Under the pieces are notes generated by a model. The model was not told the origin of the DNA and made no database searches. It worked only from the letters and a program-made list of their open reading frames with translations. This document shows positions 1 to 8,090 of a DNA stretch of 46,491 nt, one piece after another. Position 1 is the first letter of the stretch. Every line of letters starts with the position of its first letter. A program made the translations under genes and the position numbers. This stretch comes from Candidatus Doudnabacteria bacterium (GTDB taxonomy: Bacteria > Patescibacteriota > Doudnabacteria > UBA920). The stretch lies in contig JARLHZ010000025.1 of the NCBI GenBank assembly GCA_031291995.1, positions 220,266 through 266,756 on the forward strand, given 5' to 3'.

Positions 1-1207
1 TTTCGGCGTCTAAGTCGGAACCGAATTGAGCAAAAGCTTCCAGTTCGCGGAATTGGGCTAATTGCAGTTTTAATTTTCCGGCCACTTTTTTCATGGCTTT
101 GGTTTGCGCGGATGATCCCACACGGGACACGGAAATTCCAACGTTTAATGCCGGGCGGATGCCTTTATAGAATAAATCGGTTTCCAAATAGATTTGTCCG
201 TCGGTAATGGAAATAACGTTGGTTGGAATGTAAGCGGAAATATCGCCGGCCTGGGTTTCGATAATCGGCAAAGCCGTTAAAGAGCCGCCGCCAAAGTCAG
301 GATTTAGTTTGGCCGCGCGTTCAAGCAATCGGGAATGCAGGTAGAACACATCCCCGGGATAGGCTTCGCGGCCCGGCGGGCGGCGGAGTAAAAGTGAAAT
401 TTCGCGATACGCAACAGCCTGCTTGGACAAATCGTCGTAAATAATAAGCGCGTCTTTGCCCTTGTCCATAAAGTATTCACCCATGGCGCAGCCCGCGTAA
501 GGTGCAATATATGACATAGCGGCTGGCTCGCTGGCTCCGGCAGAAACCACTATTGTATAATCCATGGCGCCATTTTCTTCCAGTATTGCCACAGTCTTGG
601 CAACCTTGCTTTCTTTTTGGCCAATGGCCACGTAAATGCAAGTCATGTTCTGGCCTTTTTGGTTGATGATGGTGTCTATGGCAACGGCAGTTTTACCGGT
701 TTGCCTGTCTCCGATAATCAATTCGCGCTGGCCGCGGCCAATCGGAATTAAGGCATCAATAGCTTTAACTCCGGTTTGCACCGGCTGTCTTACGCCAAGA
801 CGCGTAATAACTCCGGGAGCGATTTTTTCTACCGGATACGAAATGTCGGACTTAATCGGGCCTTTGCCGTCAATTGGCAATCCAAGGGCGTTTACCGTTC
901 TTCCTATTACTGCTTCTCCTACCGGCACAGACAAAATTTTACCGGTTAAGCGGACAGTGTCGCCAACATTAATATGCGTATAATCGCCCAAAATAACCGA
1001 TCCGATAACTGATTCTTCCAAGTTTAGCGCCACGCCCATAACGCCATTGCCGAAATCAAGCATTTCCATGCTGGCACACTCTTTTAACCCGCTCACCCGC
1101 GCCACGCCATCCCCCACTTCCAAAACAGTACCGACTTTCTCAATTTTAACATCGGTCTGGAAAGCTGCGATTTTACTTTTTAACTGTTCAACAATGTTTT
1201 GGGCCAT
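1..1207 (-). CDS. atpA: F1 ATP synthase subunit alpha, 3' end cut by window edge
   Basis: Non-catalytic nucleotide-binding subunit of the F1 head, peripheral on the inner face of the membrane. The visible part is 402 residues from the ATG at 1207, against about 500 for the family, so roughly 100 C-terminal residues lie outside the window. The nucleotide-binding P-loop reads GDRQTGKTA near residue 170. The segment [20 protein letters not shown] and the beta-barrel start ([10 protein letters not shown]) are standard. It is the most downstream visible gene of a minus-strand atp operon; gamma, beta and epsilon should follow beyond the left edge. No clear SD precedes the start. Confidence 0.97.
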   Translation of the reverse strand, partial: MAQNIVEQLKSKIAAFQTDVKIEKVGTVLEVGDGVARVSGLKECASMEMLDFGNGVMGVALNLEESVIGSVILGDYTHINVGDTVRLTGKILSVPVGEAVIGRTVNALGLPIDGKGPIKSDISYPVEKIAPGVITRLGVRQPVQTGVKAIDALIPIGRGQRELIIGDRQTGKTAVAIDTIINQKGQNMTCIYVAIGQKESKVAKTVAILEENGAMDYTIVVSAGASEPAAMSYIAPYAGCAMGEYFMDKGKDALIIYDDLSKQAVAYREISLLLRRPPGREAYPGDVFYLHSRLLERAAKLNPDFGGGSLTALPIIETQAGDISAYIPTNVISITDGQIYLETDLFYKGIRPALNVGISVSRVGSSAQTKAMKKVAGKLKLQLAQFRELEAFAQFGSDLDAE

Positions 1208-1220
1208 AATTATTCCTTAA

Positions 1221-1362
1221 TGTGTCATTCCGAGGAGTGCAGCCGACGAGGAATCCCTTAAGTCCGATTATTATCAGAGTTAAGGGATCCCTCCGCTCCC
1301 TCGGATGTCGTGCCTGAGGCAGATCCGCCTCCGGCGGACACTCGGTCAGTCGGGATGACACA
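1221..1362. repeat. palindromic element between atpH and atpA
   Basis: A 142-bp imperfect palindrome fills the atpH-atpA gap. The terminal repeats tgtgtcattcc (1221-1231) and gggatgacaca (1352-1362) match at 10 of 11 positions. An inner pair gaggaatccctta (1248-1260) and taagggatccctc (1281-1293) matches at 12 of 13. A smaller palindrome (ccgcctccggcgg) lies near the right arm. I see no target-site duplication and no ORF on the element. It resembles a short MITE or REP-like hairpin, and in RNA it would fold between two co-transcribed genes. Confidence 0.75.
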
Positions 1363-1367
1363 CTTTT

Positions 1368-1784
1368 TTAACTTTTTAAACTATTATTTAAATTATTTAA
1401 TTGCGTTTTTACGCTCGCGTCAATCAATGTATCGTCTACCCTCACCACTACTCCGCCGATTAAAGATTCATCAACCTTCGTTTTCACTTGTAGAGGGCGG
1501 ATACTATCCGCCCCTACACCCGCACTTACAATTCGATTCAATTCATGTACTATATTACTATTTATTTCCGCTTCCCGGGCTACTGTGACTTCCGCTTCTT
1601 TAATGCCTTGGGCTTCCATTTTAATTTTCCGGAATTCCAAATCTATTTCCTCGTATTTCCCCAAATCCCCGTTCTGCGCCAGAATTTTAACAAAATTATC
1701 CAAGACTTTGTCGTGGTCGTTGGGGGCTGTTTCCGATACAGCGTAGAACAGGGCAGCTGCGTATTGATGTGGGGTTATTTTCAT
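1368..1784 (-). CDS. atpH: F1Fo ATP synthase subunit delta (short)
   Basis: Stalk subunit joining the F1 alpha subunits to the b-subunit stator. The N-terminus MKITPHQYAAALFYAV matches the start of the delta helical bundle. The C-terminal signature VDESLIGGVVVRVDDTLIDA is well preserved. At 138 residues it is clearly shorter than the usual 170-180. The stretch normally linking the helical bundle to the C-terminal domain is replaced by VGADSIRPLQ, which is encoded by a perfect DNA hairpin (1489-1518). It lies between atpF and atpA in the operon. Reading frame and signature are intact, so I regard it as functional. Confidence 0.93.
   Translation of the reverse strand: MKITPHQYAAALFYAVSETAPNDHDKVLDNFVKILAQNGDLGKYEEIDLEFRKIKMEAQGIKEAEVTVAREAEINSNIVHELNRIVSAGVGADSIRPLQVKTKVDESLIGGVVVRVDDTLIDASVKTQLNNLNNSLKS
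1489..1518. repeat. hairpin embedded in frame inside atpH
   Basis: The arms tgtagagggcggata (1489-1503) and tatccgcccctaca (1505-1518) are reverse complements except for one bulged A. On the coding strand the hairpin encodes VGADSIRPLQ in the middle of AtpH without breaking the frame. Palindromes this perfect are not expected from coding constraint at a variable linker. It looks like a small inserted palindromic repeat. Confidence 0.75.
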
Positions 1785-1786
1785 AT

Positions 1787-1872
1787 AGTTTACGAAGTAC
1801 GAAGATTTACGAACGTACGAATCAAATGAACAAACTCTTCGTAAGTTCGTACTTGTTCGTACTTCGTAAACT
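1787..1872. repeat. word-built palindrome between atpF and atpH
   Basis: The left arm (1787-1821) and right arm (1837-1872) are imperfect reverse complements, beginning with agtttacgaagtacgaa and ending with its complement. Each arm is itself a degenerate run of a tacgaa-type word (tacgaag, tacgaac, gtacgaa). The element fills the whole gap and ends 3 bp before the atpF stop. No gene or SD is visible in it apart from the atpH start. Confidence 0.75.
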
Positions 1873-1875
1873 CAG

Positions 1876-2430
1876 CTATTTGATATTTGAAAGTGATTCT
1901 TTAATTAGTTCTTGGTCGCTGTTCTTATCCAGCTTTTGCCGCAAAATCTTTTCCGTGGCGCTGGTAATTAAATTAGCCAGTTCGCCTTTGGCTTCACTTA
2001 TCGAGCGGTTCTTTTCGGATTCTATTTGGGATTTGGCCTGGTCAATTAATTTTTGCTGGTCTAGCTTAGTCTGGTCCAAAATGGCCTGTTTGGCTTTGCC
2101 GGCTTCGGTTTGGGCGGAAGTGACAATGGCGGAAGCTTCCTGCCTGGCCTTGGTCATTTCGTTTTTTTGCCAGGTTTCAAATTCACGCTTTTCTTTTTCT
2201 ATACGGTCGGCATCCATGAGCGATTTTTCTATCCGTTCCGTCCTGGCCTGCAGTGCTTTGGTAACATTCGGCAATATCCACTTCCAAAAAATCAAAAGTA
2301 AAATCGCGAAGTTAATCAACTGGGCGATAAAAAACTTAACATTCAGCCCCAAAGAAGCAATACCTCCGGAACTGGCAGTTGCGGCTTCCTGGGCGTGAGC
2401 GATGGGAATTAATAAATCGAGTAAAATCAT
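1876..2430 (-). CDS. atpF: ATP synthase subunit b
   Basis: Fo stator subunit: one N-terminal membrane helix followed by a long charged coiled coil reaching up to delta. The start is taken at the ATG at 2430 (MILLDLLIPIAHAQ), giving 184 residues. The open frame continues upstream to 2595, but that stretch is the translation of a GC-rich palindrome and is not b-like. The membrane helix is around residues 32-50 (FFIAQLINFAILLLIFWKW). Helical repeats rich in K, E, Q and A run to the C-terminus. No SD precedes the ATG. Confidence 0.93.
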   Translation of the reverse strand: MILLDLLIPIAHAQEAATASSGGIASLGLNVKFFIAQLINFAILLLIFWKWILPNVTKALQARTERIEKSLMDADRIEKEKREFETWQKNEMTKARQEASAIVTSAQTEAGKAKQAILDQTKLDQQKLIDQAKSQIESEKNRSISEAKGELANLITSATEKILRQKLDKNSDQELIKESLSNIK

Positions 2431-2454
2431 ATTCGTATTTTGGTTTGCGTTATT

Positions 2455-2542
2455 CGGTGGCGCGGCGCGTTGCGTTAAGCGGCTGGCGTTACGCGGAGCG
2501 CCGCATAACGTTAAACATATTCCGCCACGCGCCTCGCCACCG
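2455..2542. repeat. GC-rich palindrome between atpE and atpF
   Basis: An 88-bp element bounded by cggtggcgcggcgcg (2455-2469) and cgcgcctcgccaccg (2528-2542), which match as inverted repeats at 14 of 15 positions. Internal complementary pieces around gcgttaagcgg and ccgcataacgt extend the fold. It is much richer in GC than its flanks and lies in the leader of atpF. It differs in sequence from the other atp-operon palindromes. Confidence 0.72.
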
Positions 2543-2617
2543 ACAAACGAATCACGTAATAATAATTTAAGTTGTAAATCCCGATGACCGTACAAAGACT
2601 GTCATCGGTTCTAAAAC

Positions 2618-2836
2618 CTACAAAGTAAATGTAACAACTAACGCGTAAATCGCGATAGCTTCGGCAAAAGCCATGCCGAGCAGTAATGGCACGAACAATT
2701 TGTCCGCGCTTTCCGGGTTTCTGCCAATGCTTTCCATAGCCTTGCTCGCGGTTTTGCCAATAGCCCAGGCCGGCAACATACCGCCAATGGCAATGGTTCC
2801 CGCTTTGGCCAAAACTGTCATAGTTTGGGCATCCAT
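2618..2836 (-). CDS. atpE: ATP synthase subunit c (proteolipid ring)
   Basis: 72-residue hairpin of two membrane helices forming the rotor ring. Helix 1 has the glycine-alanine packing run (AKAGTIAIGGMLPAWAIGKT). The polar loop is RNPE. Helix 2 carries the ion-binding glutamate E59 in LLLGMAFAEAIAIYALVV. The glutamine or glutamate ligands usually seen in helix 1 of sodium-type rings are not evident, so proton coupling is the likelier reading (inference). An AAGGA SD precedes the ATG, fitting the high expression c needs. It sits between atpB and atpF. Confidence 0.96.
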   Translation of the reverse strand: MDAQTMTVLAKAGTIAIGGMLPAWAIGKTASKAMESIGRNPESADKLFVPLLLGMAFAEAIAIYALVVTFTL

Positions 2837-2908
2837 ACTTACTTCCTTTCTTTCACACTCGGTCGATCTTTTTAAATTTGTTATTTAACGTCGCCTAGTA
2901 TGAAAATT

Positions 2909-3000
2909 AATTGACATAAATGACAAAATTTAAATAATTGACATGATTAGCCGCTGAATATTTTTGTCAATTTTGTTCAATTTTGTCATTCTTGTCAATT
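2909..3000. repeat. AT-rich word-built palindrome between atpB and atpE
   Basis: The left arm (2909-2949) and the right arm (2961-3000) are imperfect complements built from degenerate attgaca / aatgaca words; the right arm reads ttgtcaattttgttcaat. The same word also occurs just upstream of the atpB start (3870-3890). The hairpin ends one base before the atpB stop codon, so it fills the gap between atpB and atpE. Confidence 0.65.
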
Positions 3001-3001
3001 C

Positions 3002-3862
3002 CTATATTGCTTCCACCTCGCTAACCTCTATCTTTTCATGCCCTTCTTCGGCGTGGCCGTGAATTTCCGATGTGGCGATGCTCAAATAGACCAAAGTCAA
3101 CATGGCAAATACCGTGGCCTGGACAATTCCCACTATTAATTCTAAAAGCATGAAAGGCAGAGGGATTAAAAAGGCACCATAGCCGGATATTAGCGAAGCC
3201 AGAACCGTAAGCAATACTTCGCCGGCAAAAATATTTCCGAATAACCGCAAAGACAGCGAAACCATTTTGGCAATTTCCGAAAAAACTTCTATTAAACCGA
3301 CAAAAAATTCAATAAAGGCCACCAGCATTTTAACCGGGTTTAAGCTTTTGGCCGCGGTGTACAGATCGCCGAGTTTAATAAACTTATTGGCGTATTTAAA
3401 AAAGCCAATGGCGGCAATTCCCAATATGTGGCTGGCAATAACGGCAAACACAGCCATGGCCAGAGTCATGTTTAAATCCGTATTGGCAGGACGCAGCAGG
3501 GGCAAAAATTCGCCGGCTCGGTTAATGCCAATGCTTCCGGTCCCCGGAAGCAATCCAATCCAGTTGGAAAACAAAATAAAAAAGAACATCCCGCCCACCA
3601 GCGGTAAAAATTTCATGGTCTTTTTGCGGTCTTTGGTAACACTGTCAATATAGCCCAGCACAAATTCCAGGATGGATTCAAAAAAATTGACTAAGCCCTT
3701 TGGAGCGCCGAATGCGTAATATTTCTTTGCGCTTCGGTTTAAAAAGAACGCGAATACGGCGAAGGCCAAAACACCCAGCGTCGAATTGACGTATGAGTTG
3801 GTTATTGGAAATGAGCCGATGTGAAATAAGGATTCGGCGGCTAGCGGGGGTAAAGAGAGCAT
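3002..3862 (-). CDS. atpB: ATP synthase subunit a
   Basis: Fo membrane subunit forming the ion half-channels against the c-ring. 286 residues with several hydrophobic helices. The essential arginine is R206 in SLSLRLFGNIFAGEVLL, the hallmark of the family. FSNWIGLLPG and RPANTDLNMTLA are also conserved a-subunit motifs. The C-terminal tail is acidic and histidine-bearing (HGHAEEGHEKIEVSEVEAI). It follows the small atpZ gene after 35 bp of AT-rich DNA and precedes atpE. No clear SD. Confidence 0.97.
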   Translation of the reverse strand: MLSLPPLAAESLFHIGSFPITNSYVNSTLGVLAFAVFAFFLNRSAKKYYAFGAPKGLVNFFESILEFVLGYIDSVTKDRKKTMKFLPLVGGMFFFILFSNWIGLLPGTGSIGINRAGEFLPLLRPANTDLNMTLAMAVFAVIASHILGIAAIGFFKYANKFIKLGDLYTAAKSLNPVKMLVAFIEFFVGLIEVFSEIAKMVSLSLRLFGNIFAGEVLLTVLASLISGYGAFLIPLPFMLLELIVGIVQATVFAMLTLVYLSIATSEIHGHAEEGHEKIEVSEVEAI

Positions 3863-3897
3863 AATTTAATTGAACAAAATTGACAAAAATTATCTGT

Positions 3898-4164
3898 TTA
3901 TTTCTTATCCATTACGTCTTTAATGGCTTTTATTTTTTTAAATATTAGAAACCAACTGAGGGCAAGGGCTGTAAAAAGACCGATGATGACAAAAAGTTTA
4001 GAATGATGAGTCCGCGCGTCCAGCCATTTGCCGGCAAAAATAAAAGCGAGCAAGGGAACTGCCAGATAAGCCGCAAAATCTATGCCAATTTCCATTAATT
4101 GCGGCCACATTGCTGCTTTTCGGGCTTTTGTCTCTTGTTGGCTGTCTTTTTCCTGATTTTCCAT
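3898..4164 (-). CDS. AtpZ/AtpI-like small membrane protein
   Basis: 88 residues: a charged N-terminus, then two membrane helices (about residues 27-46 and 57-74) and a lysine-rich tail (KKIKAIKDVMDKK). The size, the helix pair with a GKWLDAR turn, and its position as the first gene of the atp operon match the AtpZ/AtpI group. In other bacteria these assist c-ring assembly or cation uptake. The role here is inferred from family and context only. Confidence 0.8.
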   Translation of the reverse strand: MENQEKDSQQETKARKAAMWPQLMEIGIDFAAYLAVPLLAFIFAGKWLDARTHHSKLFVIIGLFTALALSWFLIFKKIKAIKDVMDKK

Positions 4165-4237
4165 TTGAACGCGATTAGATTAACAAAAAAAGGCTGATTT
4201 GGCAAGGGTGCCGTTTTTTAGGGGGGTTGACAATTAC

Positions 4238-4840
4238 CTACCAATTGGTTTTTGGACCAAATTTTGGCGCTTTCGGTAACTGCGTCGGTTTAAAGAAAGC
4301 CTTAAACAAATAGTGTCTATTTTCTTTGTGTATCCTAGCCAACAAAATATCGGCATTTAACGGGCCAAGAAAACATCTCGGATTATCGGTCAGCTTTAGA
4401 AATTCTTCAAGAGTCTTATAAATAACTTCTATGCGTTCGCCGCTATCTAATTTTTGTGCCGACACCCGTTGGCAGCCTTCAGCTATATAATAGTAAACTT
4501 TATGGACAATTTTGCCGCTGGGTTGGTAAATTTTCCACAATACCAGCTGCCGCGGTTTTAGACCTGTTTCTTCAAGCAACTCACGCAATGCGGCGTGTCT
4601 GGGCGATTCTCCTACAATGTCCATCCGGCCGCTTGGCAAATCATAAAACCATCCGGTAGACGGCTGCTGCTGTTTGACGATCGCGATTTTATCGCCGACC
4701 GTCGGGATAATAACCACGCTATTTTTTCTAACCAACCTTTCAAAAGTCGCAACGGAACCGTCAAACATTTTTTGCGGCCATTGATAAACATCAAAAATAA
4801 TTCCTTTAAAAACTTTTTTTGCTTTTTTTGGAATTGCCAT
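4238..4840 (-). CDS. NUDIX hydrolase, ADP-sugar pyrophosphatase type
   Basis: 200 residues. The catalytic NUDIX helix is clear: the block starting GRMDIVGE leads into RELLEETGL around residues 88-96. The first spacing is one residue longer than the G-x5-E consensus. Flanking sequence (LPSGRMD upstream, KIYQPSGKIVHKVYYYIAEG downstream) resembles NDP-sugar pyrophosphatases, but the substrate cannot be told. The ATG lies only 7 nt after the encoded CCA end of tRNA-Thr on the same strand. The mRNA is therefore probably released from a tRNA-mRNA transcript. No SD fits in the 7 nt. Confidence 0.85.
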   Translation of the reverse strand: MAIPKKAKKVFKGIIFDVYQWPQKMFDGSVATFERLVRKNSVVIIPTVGDKIAIVKQQQPSTGWFYDLPSGRMDIVGESPRHAALRELLEETGLKPRQLVLWKIYQPSGKIVHKVYYYIAEGCQRVSAQKLDSGERIEVIYKTLEEFLKLTDNPRCFLGPLNADILLARIHKENRHYLFKAFFKPTQLPKAPKFGPKTNW

Positions 4841-4847
4841 ATATTAC

Positions 4848-4923
4848 TGGAGCCGGCTGTCGGACTTGAACCGACCACCTGCGGTTTACGATACCGCTGC
4901 TCTACCAGATGAGCTAAGCCGGC
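4848..4923 (-). tRNA. tRNA-Thr(CGT)
   Basis: Full cloverleaf on the minus strand. The acceptor stem GCCGGCT pairs with AGCCGGC, with discriminator T and an encoded CCA (4848-4850). The D arm GCTC/GAGC, anticodon stem GCGGT/ACCGC and T arm GTCGG-TTCAAGT-CCGAC are all paired. The 7-nt anticodon loop ATCGTAA gives anticodon CGT, which reads ACG threonine codons. A TATAAT box at 4954-4949 on the same strand is a plausible -10 about 25 nt upstream. The NUDIX gene starts 7 nt downstream. Confidence 0.95.
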
Positions 4924-5037
4924 TTAATTGTTTAGGTTATGGTTGTTGATTATAGAATGTAGTAGGGAAAATAGTTGTTGGGCTTAGGGTCTTTAGCGCT
5001 AATGGCCTACTTTCCATAACTTATAACTATTGCCTTG

Positions 5038-5874
5038 TTAGGTTTCATAACTTACAACTATTTCCTCGAAATAGAGCTTCTTCCCAAACAGTCTCTTCGC
5101 CACGGCATTAAAATTTTTGTTATATGACGTGATCAAAAATTCTCTTTTTCCGCGACGCGACAGTTTTGTCCGAATTTCCGGATGACGACTTAAGTAATCC
5201 TTAAGCTTGTCGGGGATAAAATTCGTTTGTGACACAACACGCACGTTATTGCCCGCGAGCTTTTTTATTTCCGAACTCAGCAGCGGATAATGGGTACACC
5301 CTAAAATAAGCGCTTCAATATTTTTACTTAAAAGCGGCTTCAGGTATGATTTTAAGCTGTTTTCGGCTTTTTGTAAAGAATTTTGCTCAATTAAGGTCAC
5401 TAACTTTGGCGCCGCCACCTCAAAAATTTTGGCCCGCGGATCAATTTTCACTAGTTCTTTTTTGTAAATATGGGAATCTACAGTCGCCTCGGTGGCCAAA
5501 ACCCCAATAACCTCACTGGAGTGTTTTTTGTCCGCTTGTTCCAAAGTCGGAATTACCACCCCCAGTACTCTCCTGTCCGGATAATATTTCGGCAAAAATT
5601 CGCGTTGAATTCTCCTTAACGCCAAAGCCGAGGCGGTATTGCAGGCCAAAACAACCAGCCGGCAATCCTGTTTGAATAAATACTCCACGGCCTTGCGGGT
5701 AAAATTGTAAACCTCTTTTTTTGGCCGATTCCCATACGGCAAATTTTTTGTATCGCCAAGGTAAACAAAATCGTACTGTGGCATTAACTTAAAAATAGCC
5801 CTGGCGATTACCAAACCGCCGAGACCGGAATCGAATATGCCGATTTTTCCATTGCCATCCGAAGGCTTAATCAT
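5038..5874 (-). CDS. murI: glutamate racemase
   Basis: Interconverts L- and D-glutamate to supply D-Glu for peptidoglycan, in the cytoplasm. 278 residues. The motif GIFDSGLGGL (D15, S16) is present. The two catalytic cysteines are C78 (ACNTASA) and C193 (GCTHYPLL). The pyridoxal-independent Asp/Glu racemase fold is complete, and length is normal. It is followed by a 112-bp gap with the short direct-repeat words cataacttataactatt and cataacttacaactatt at 5021 and 5046, the second overlapping the 3' end of the gene. The tRNA-Thr gene comes next. Confidence 0.95.
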   Translation of the reverse strand: MIKPSDGNGKIGIFDSGLGGLVIARAIFKLMPQYDFVYLGDTKNLPYGNRPKKEVYNFTRKAVEYLFKQDCRLVVLACNTASALALRRIQREFLPKYYPDRRVLGVVIPTLEQADKKHSSEVIGVLATEATVDSHIYKKELVKIDPRAKIFEVAAPKLVTLIEQNSLQKAENSLKSYLKPLLSKNIEALILGCTHYPLLSSEIKKLAGNNVRVVSQTNFIPDKLKDYLSRHPEIRTKLSRRGKREFLITSYNKNFNAVAKRLFGKKLYFEEIVVSYET

Positions 5875-5909
5875 ACATGCAATTATAACTAAATTTTAAA
5901 TAAACTTAA

Positions 5910-5937
5910 AGGCGGCCTTAGTGTATAAAGGCCGCCT
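5910..5937 (-). terminator. hairpin terminator after the pilin-module gene
   Basis: A 10-bp perfect stem (AGGCGGCCTT and its complement) with an 8-nt loop starts 24 bp after the stop at 5961. The following T-rich stretch on the minus strand is interrupted, so efficiency is uncertain. It separates the pilin-module gene from murI. Confidence 0.6.
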
Positions 5938-5960
5938 AAATTATAAAACAGTACAATCGT

Positions 5961-8090
5961 TTACTGGATACCCGTTTGAGTTAAAGTATGGGCGCCCGCG
6001 TTATAACCCCCGGTATCCTGACCCAGACAAAAAGTAACCTGGTAATCGCCCGGCTTTAAAAGTTTATAATCGTACGCGTTATTTTGTTCCGAACATGCGC
6101 CGGCCGCGGGCTCGGGAGCTATCGGAACCACTCCGATGTACTTTGGCGCCAAAGCCTGCAGATTCGAAGGATAGCTGTTGGCGTCGTTAAAATAAAGTTC
6201 AAGCGCGGAAGACATCTGCCTAATATCCGCCAGGCGTTTCGCATCGCCGGATTTTGTTTGCGCGTCCATTAACTGCCGAATCACATCAAAAGCTCCGGCT
6301 GGCGCGGTTAGCGTCTGAGTTTTCCCGTAATCGGTGTACGTTACATCGGCGGTAATAGTCGCCCCAAAATTTAACTTATTTACATAATCAACAGCCTGTT
6401 GCTCTATTTGGGCGCTCTGGTCGGACTGCACGGCGGCCCGGGAACAATTTACGGGATTTGAAGACGGGCATGCGATATTATCTTTTATCCCGGAAGGACT
6501 GAGCTCGCCAATGCCGGCCACATACCCTCCGCTGTTTGACCCCAGACAAAAAGTCATTTGATACGAACTGTAAACCGTTTTCCCGTTCACTACGGCCTTT
6601 GTTCCTTCGGGGGTGTACCAATAGGTATTGTAGTAATCGGCGCAGGTTCCTTCGGAAGCGGGGGCGGTCGGCAAAAGTCCAATATAATTTGGCGTCAAAT
6701 CCAGGGGTTTTCCGCCCTGGCCGTCGGGGTAGCCGTTATGGTCGTTACGATATAACTCTAACGCCGCGGCCATCTGCCTGATATCGGAAATTCGTTTGGT
6801 GTCACCCGCCGAAGCCAGACTCACAGAACCCGCGTTTGAAACAATTGAGGTTAGGGAAGGGGCGCTTGTTACCAAATGGACCTGGTATAACTTGGCGTCA
6901 AACAGTCCGACCCATGTTTCCAAATCTTTAACCTGAATTTTATCAATCAATTGTCCGGCCAGTGTATTTATATAAGCTGAATCCTGCGCGGAAAGCGGCG
7001 ATCCGCTATCTTGGAGCGTTTTGGAAAGCAACTGGGTATATTGGCTAACCAAACCTTTTAAGGCGGATGCATCCACGGAATTTTGGAAATGCAGGGTAAT
7101 CACCCCGTTTATCTTTTGCTGCCCCAGGTATTTGTCTTCTTTAATTATTGTCGCGTTCTCCCAAATCTTTTGGATCTGGTTTTTAAAATCGGGGCTGGCC
7201 AAGGCCTGATATATTTTTGCCGTCTGTTCCGATTGTCCGGCTTGGTTTTGCGCTTCGTTCAAGTCGATTTTAAGCCAGTCTATTTTCTGTCCATTATTTA
7301 AGGAGCTGCTAACCATATCCAAAAACGGATTACTGCCTACGTTTAAATATAAAACCTTATTCAGCAAAATATATTGCAACCCGGTGGAAAAGTTGGTATT
7401 GCCGCTGCCGAATGTATATTGGATTTTTGATTCCGAACTGGGATTTGAATTATCCGTCGCGTCCACATAGCTTGTACCCGCAAATGCCAGGTTTATATTT
7501 GATAAATTAAGCCCAAGCAGGCTTGGCGACGCCGTAGTAGCGGACGATTGTTGTCCCGGATCATTATATGTAAAACTAAACTGGGTGTTGTATACGGGAT
7601 TTTTTGCCGCCAGAGTGAATTTCGTCCAAACTTTTGCCGGATTGGCGAATACCAGGGAATAATAACCGTACGCCGCCGCCGCCAAAGCCACAATAATGAC
7701 CACAGGAAGCCAAAAAATCGGCCTGGATAAAATATTTTTTCTTCCGCCGCCTCCGGAAAGTTGAGGCTCAGTTTCCGGCGCATTTTGCCGGATTACATTT
7801 GCGTATACGGAAGCAGTGTTTAAAAATTTCTCCGGCGTATTTTGGGCAGCCAGAACTTCCGGCTGCGCTTGCGGTTCTACGGGTTGCAAAACAGAAGCGC
7901 TGTCCTGGACTTTAGATTCCGGCATCCGCACCGCGCCGGATTGCTCCATAATTGCCTTGGCGTGGACAAAATTTTGCTCAACGTCGCCGGCCTGCCACCC
8001 CGCGTTTAACAAATTCTGTTTAATTTCCATTTCGGCCAAGCCGTGCTTTTGCGCCAATATAATATAATTAACGATTTCCTGTTCGATCAT
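5961..8090 (-). CDS. membrane-anchored protein with two pilin-like C-terminal modules
   Basis: 709 residues, not assignable to a named gene. Residues 1-48 form a small helical domain (MIEQEIVNYIILAQKHGLAE), followed by a Pro/Gln/Ala linker. One membrane helix spans about 124-146, so most of the protein is outside. A long Ser/Thr/Asn-rich region follows. From about 430 and 615 come two homologous modules, each beginning with KR-DIRQM-ALELY-ND-YP and ending in a Cys-bounded CLG segment. This is the post-helix part of type IV pilin or GspG-like pseudopilins, without its own prepilin leader. The ATG overlaps the upstream PPIase stop by 4 nt (ATGA). A surface or pilus-associated role is an inference. 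Confidence 0.75.
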   Translation of the reverse strand: MIEQEIVNYIILAQKHGLAEMEIKQNLLNAGWQAGDVEQNFVHAKAIMEQSGAVRMPESKVQDSASVLQPVEPQAQPEVLAAQNTPEKFLNTASVYANVIRQNAPETEPQLSGGGGRKNILSRPIFWLPVVIIVALAAAAYGYYSLVFANPAKVWTKFTLAAKNPVYNTQFSFTYNDPGQQSSATTASPSLLGLNLSNINLAFAGTSYVDATDNSNPSSESKIQYTFGSGNTNFSTGLQYILLNKVLYLNVGSNPFLDMVSSSLNNGQKIDWLKIDLNEAQNQAGQSEQTAKIYQALASPDFKNQIQKIWENATIIKEDKYLGQQKINGVITLHFQNSVDASALKGLVSQYTQLLSKTLQDSGSPLSAQDSAYINTLAGQLIDKIQVKDLETWVGLFDAKLYQVHLVTSAPSLTSIVSNAGSVSLASAGDTKRISDIRQMAAALELYRNDHNGYPDGQGGKPLDLTPNYIGLLPTAPASEGTCADYYNTYWYTPEGTKAVVNGKTVYSSYQMTFCLGSNSGGYVAGIGELSPSGIKDNIACPSSNPVNCSRAAVQSDQSAQIEQQAVDYVNKLNFGATITADVTYTDYGKTQTLTAPAGAFDVIRQLMDAQTKSGDAKRLADIRQMSSALELYFNDANSYPSNLQALAPKYIGVVPIAPEPAAGACSEQNNAYDYKLLKPGDYQVTFCLGQDTGGYNAGAHTLTQTGIQ

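Noticed and set aside
636-983. Long plus-strand ORF opposite atpA
   Set aside because: Shadow of the conserved alpha-subunit frame; no SD, and composition is antisense-like.
2431-2595. N-terminal extension of AtpF
   Set aside because: The extra 55 residues are the translation of a GC-rich palindrome and have no b-subunit character. The ATG at 2430 gives a normal protein.
2900-3000. Repeated ttgaca-like words as promoters in the atpB-atpE gap
   Set aside because: The words occur as mirrored arms of a palindrome and no well-spaced -10 accompanies them within the co-transcribed operon.
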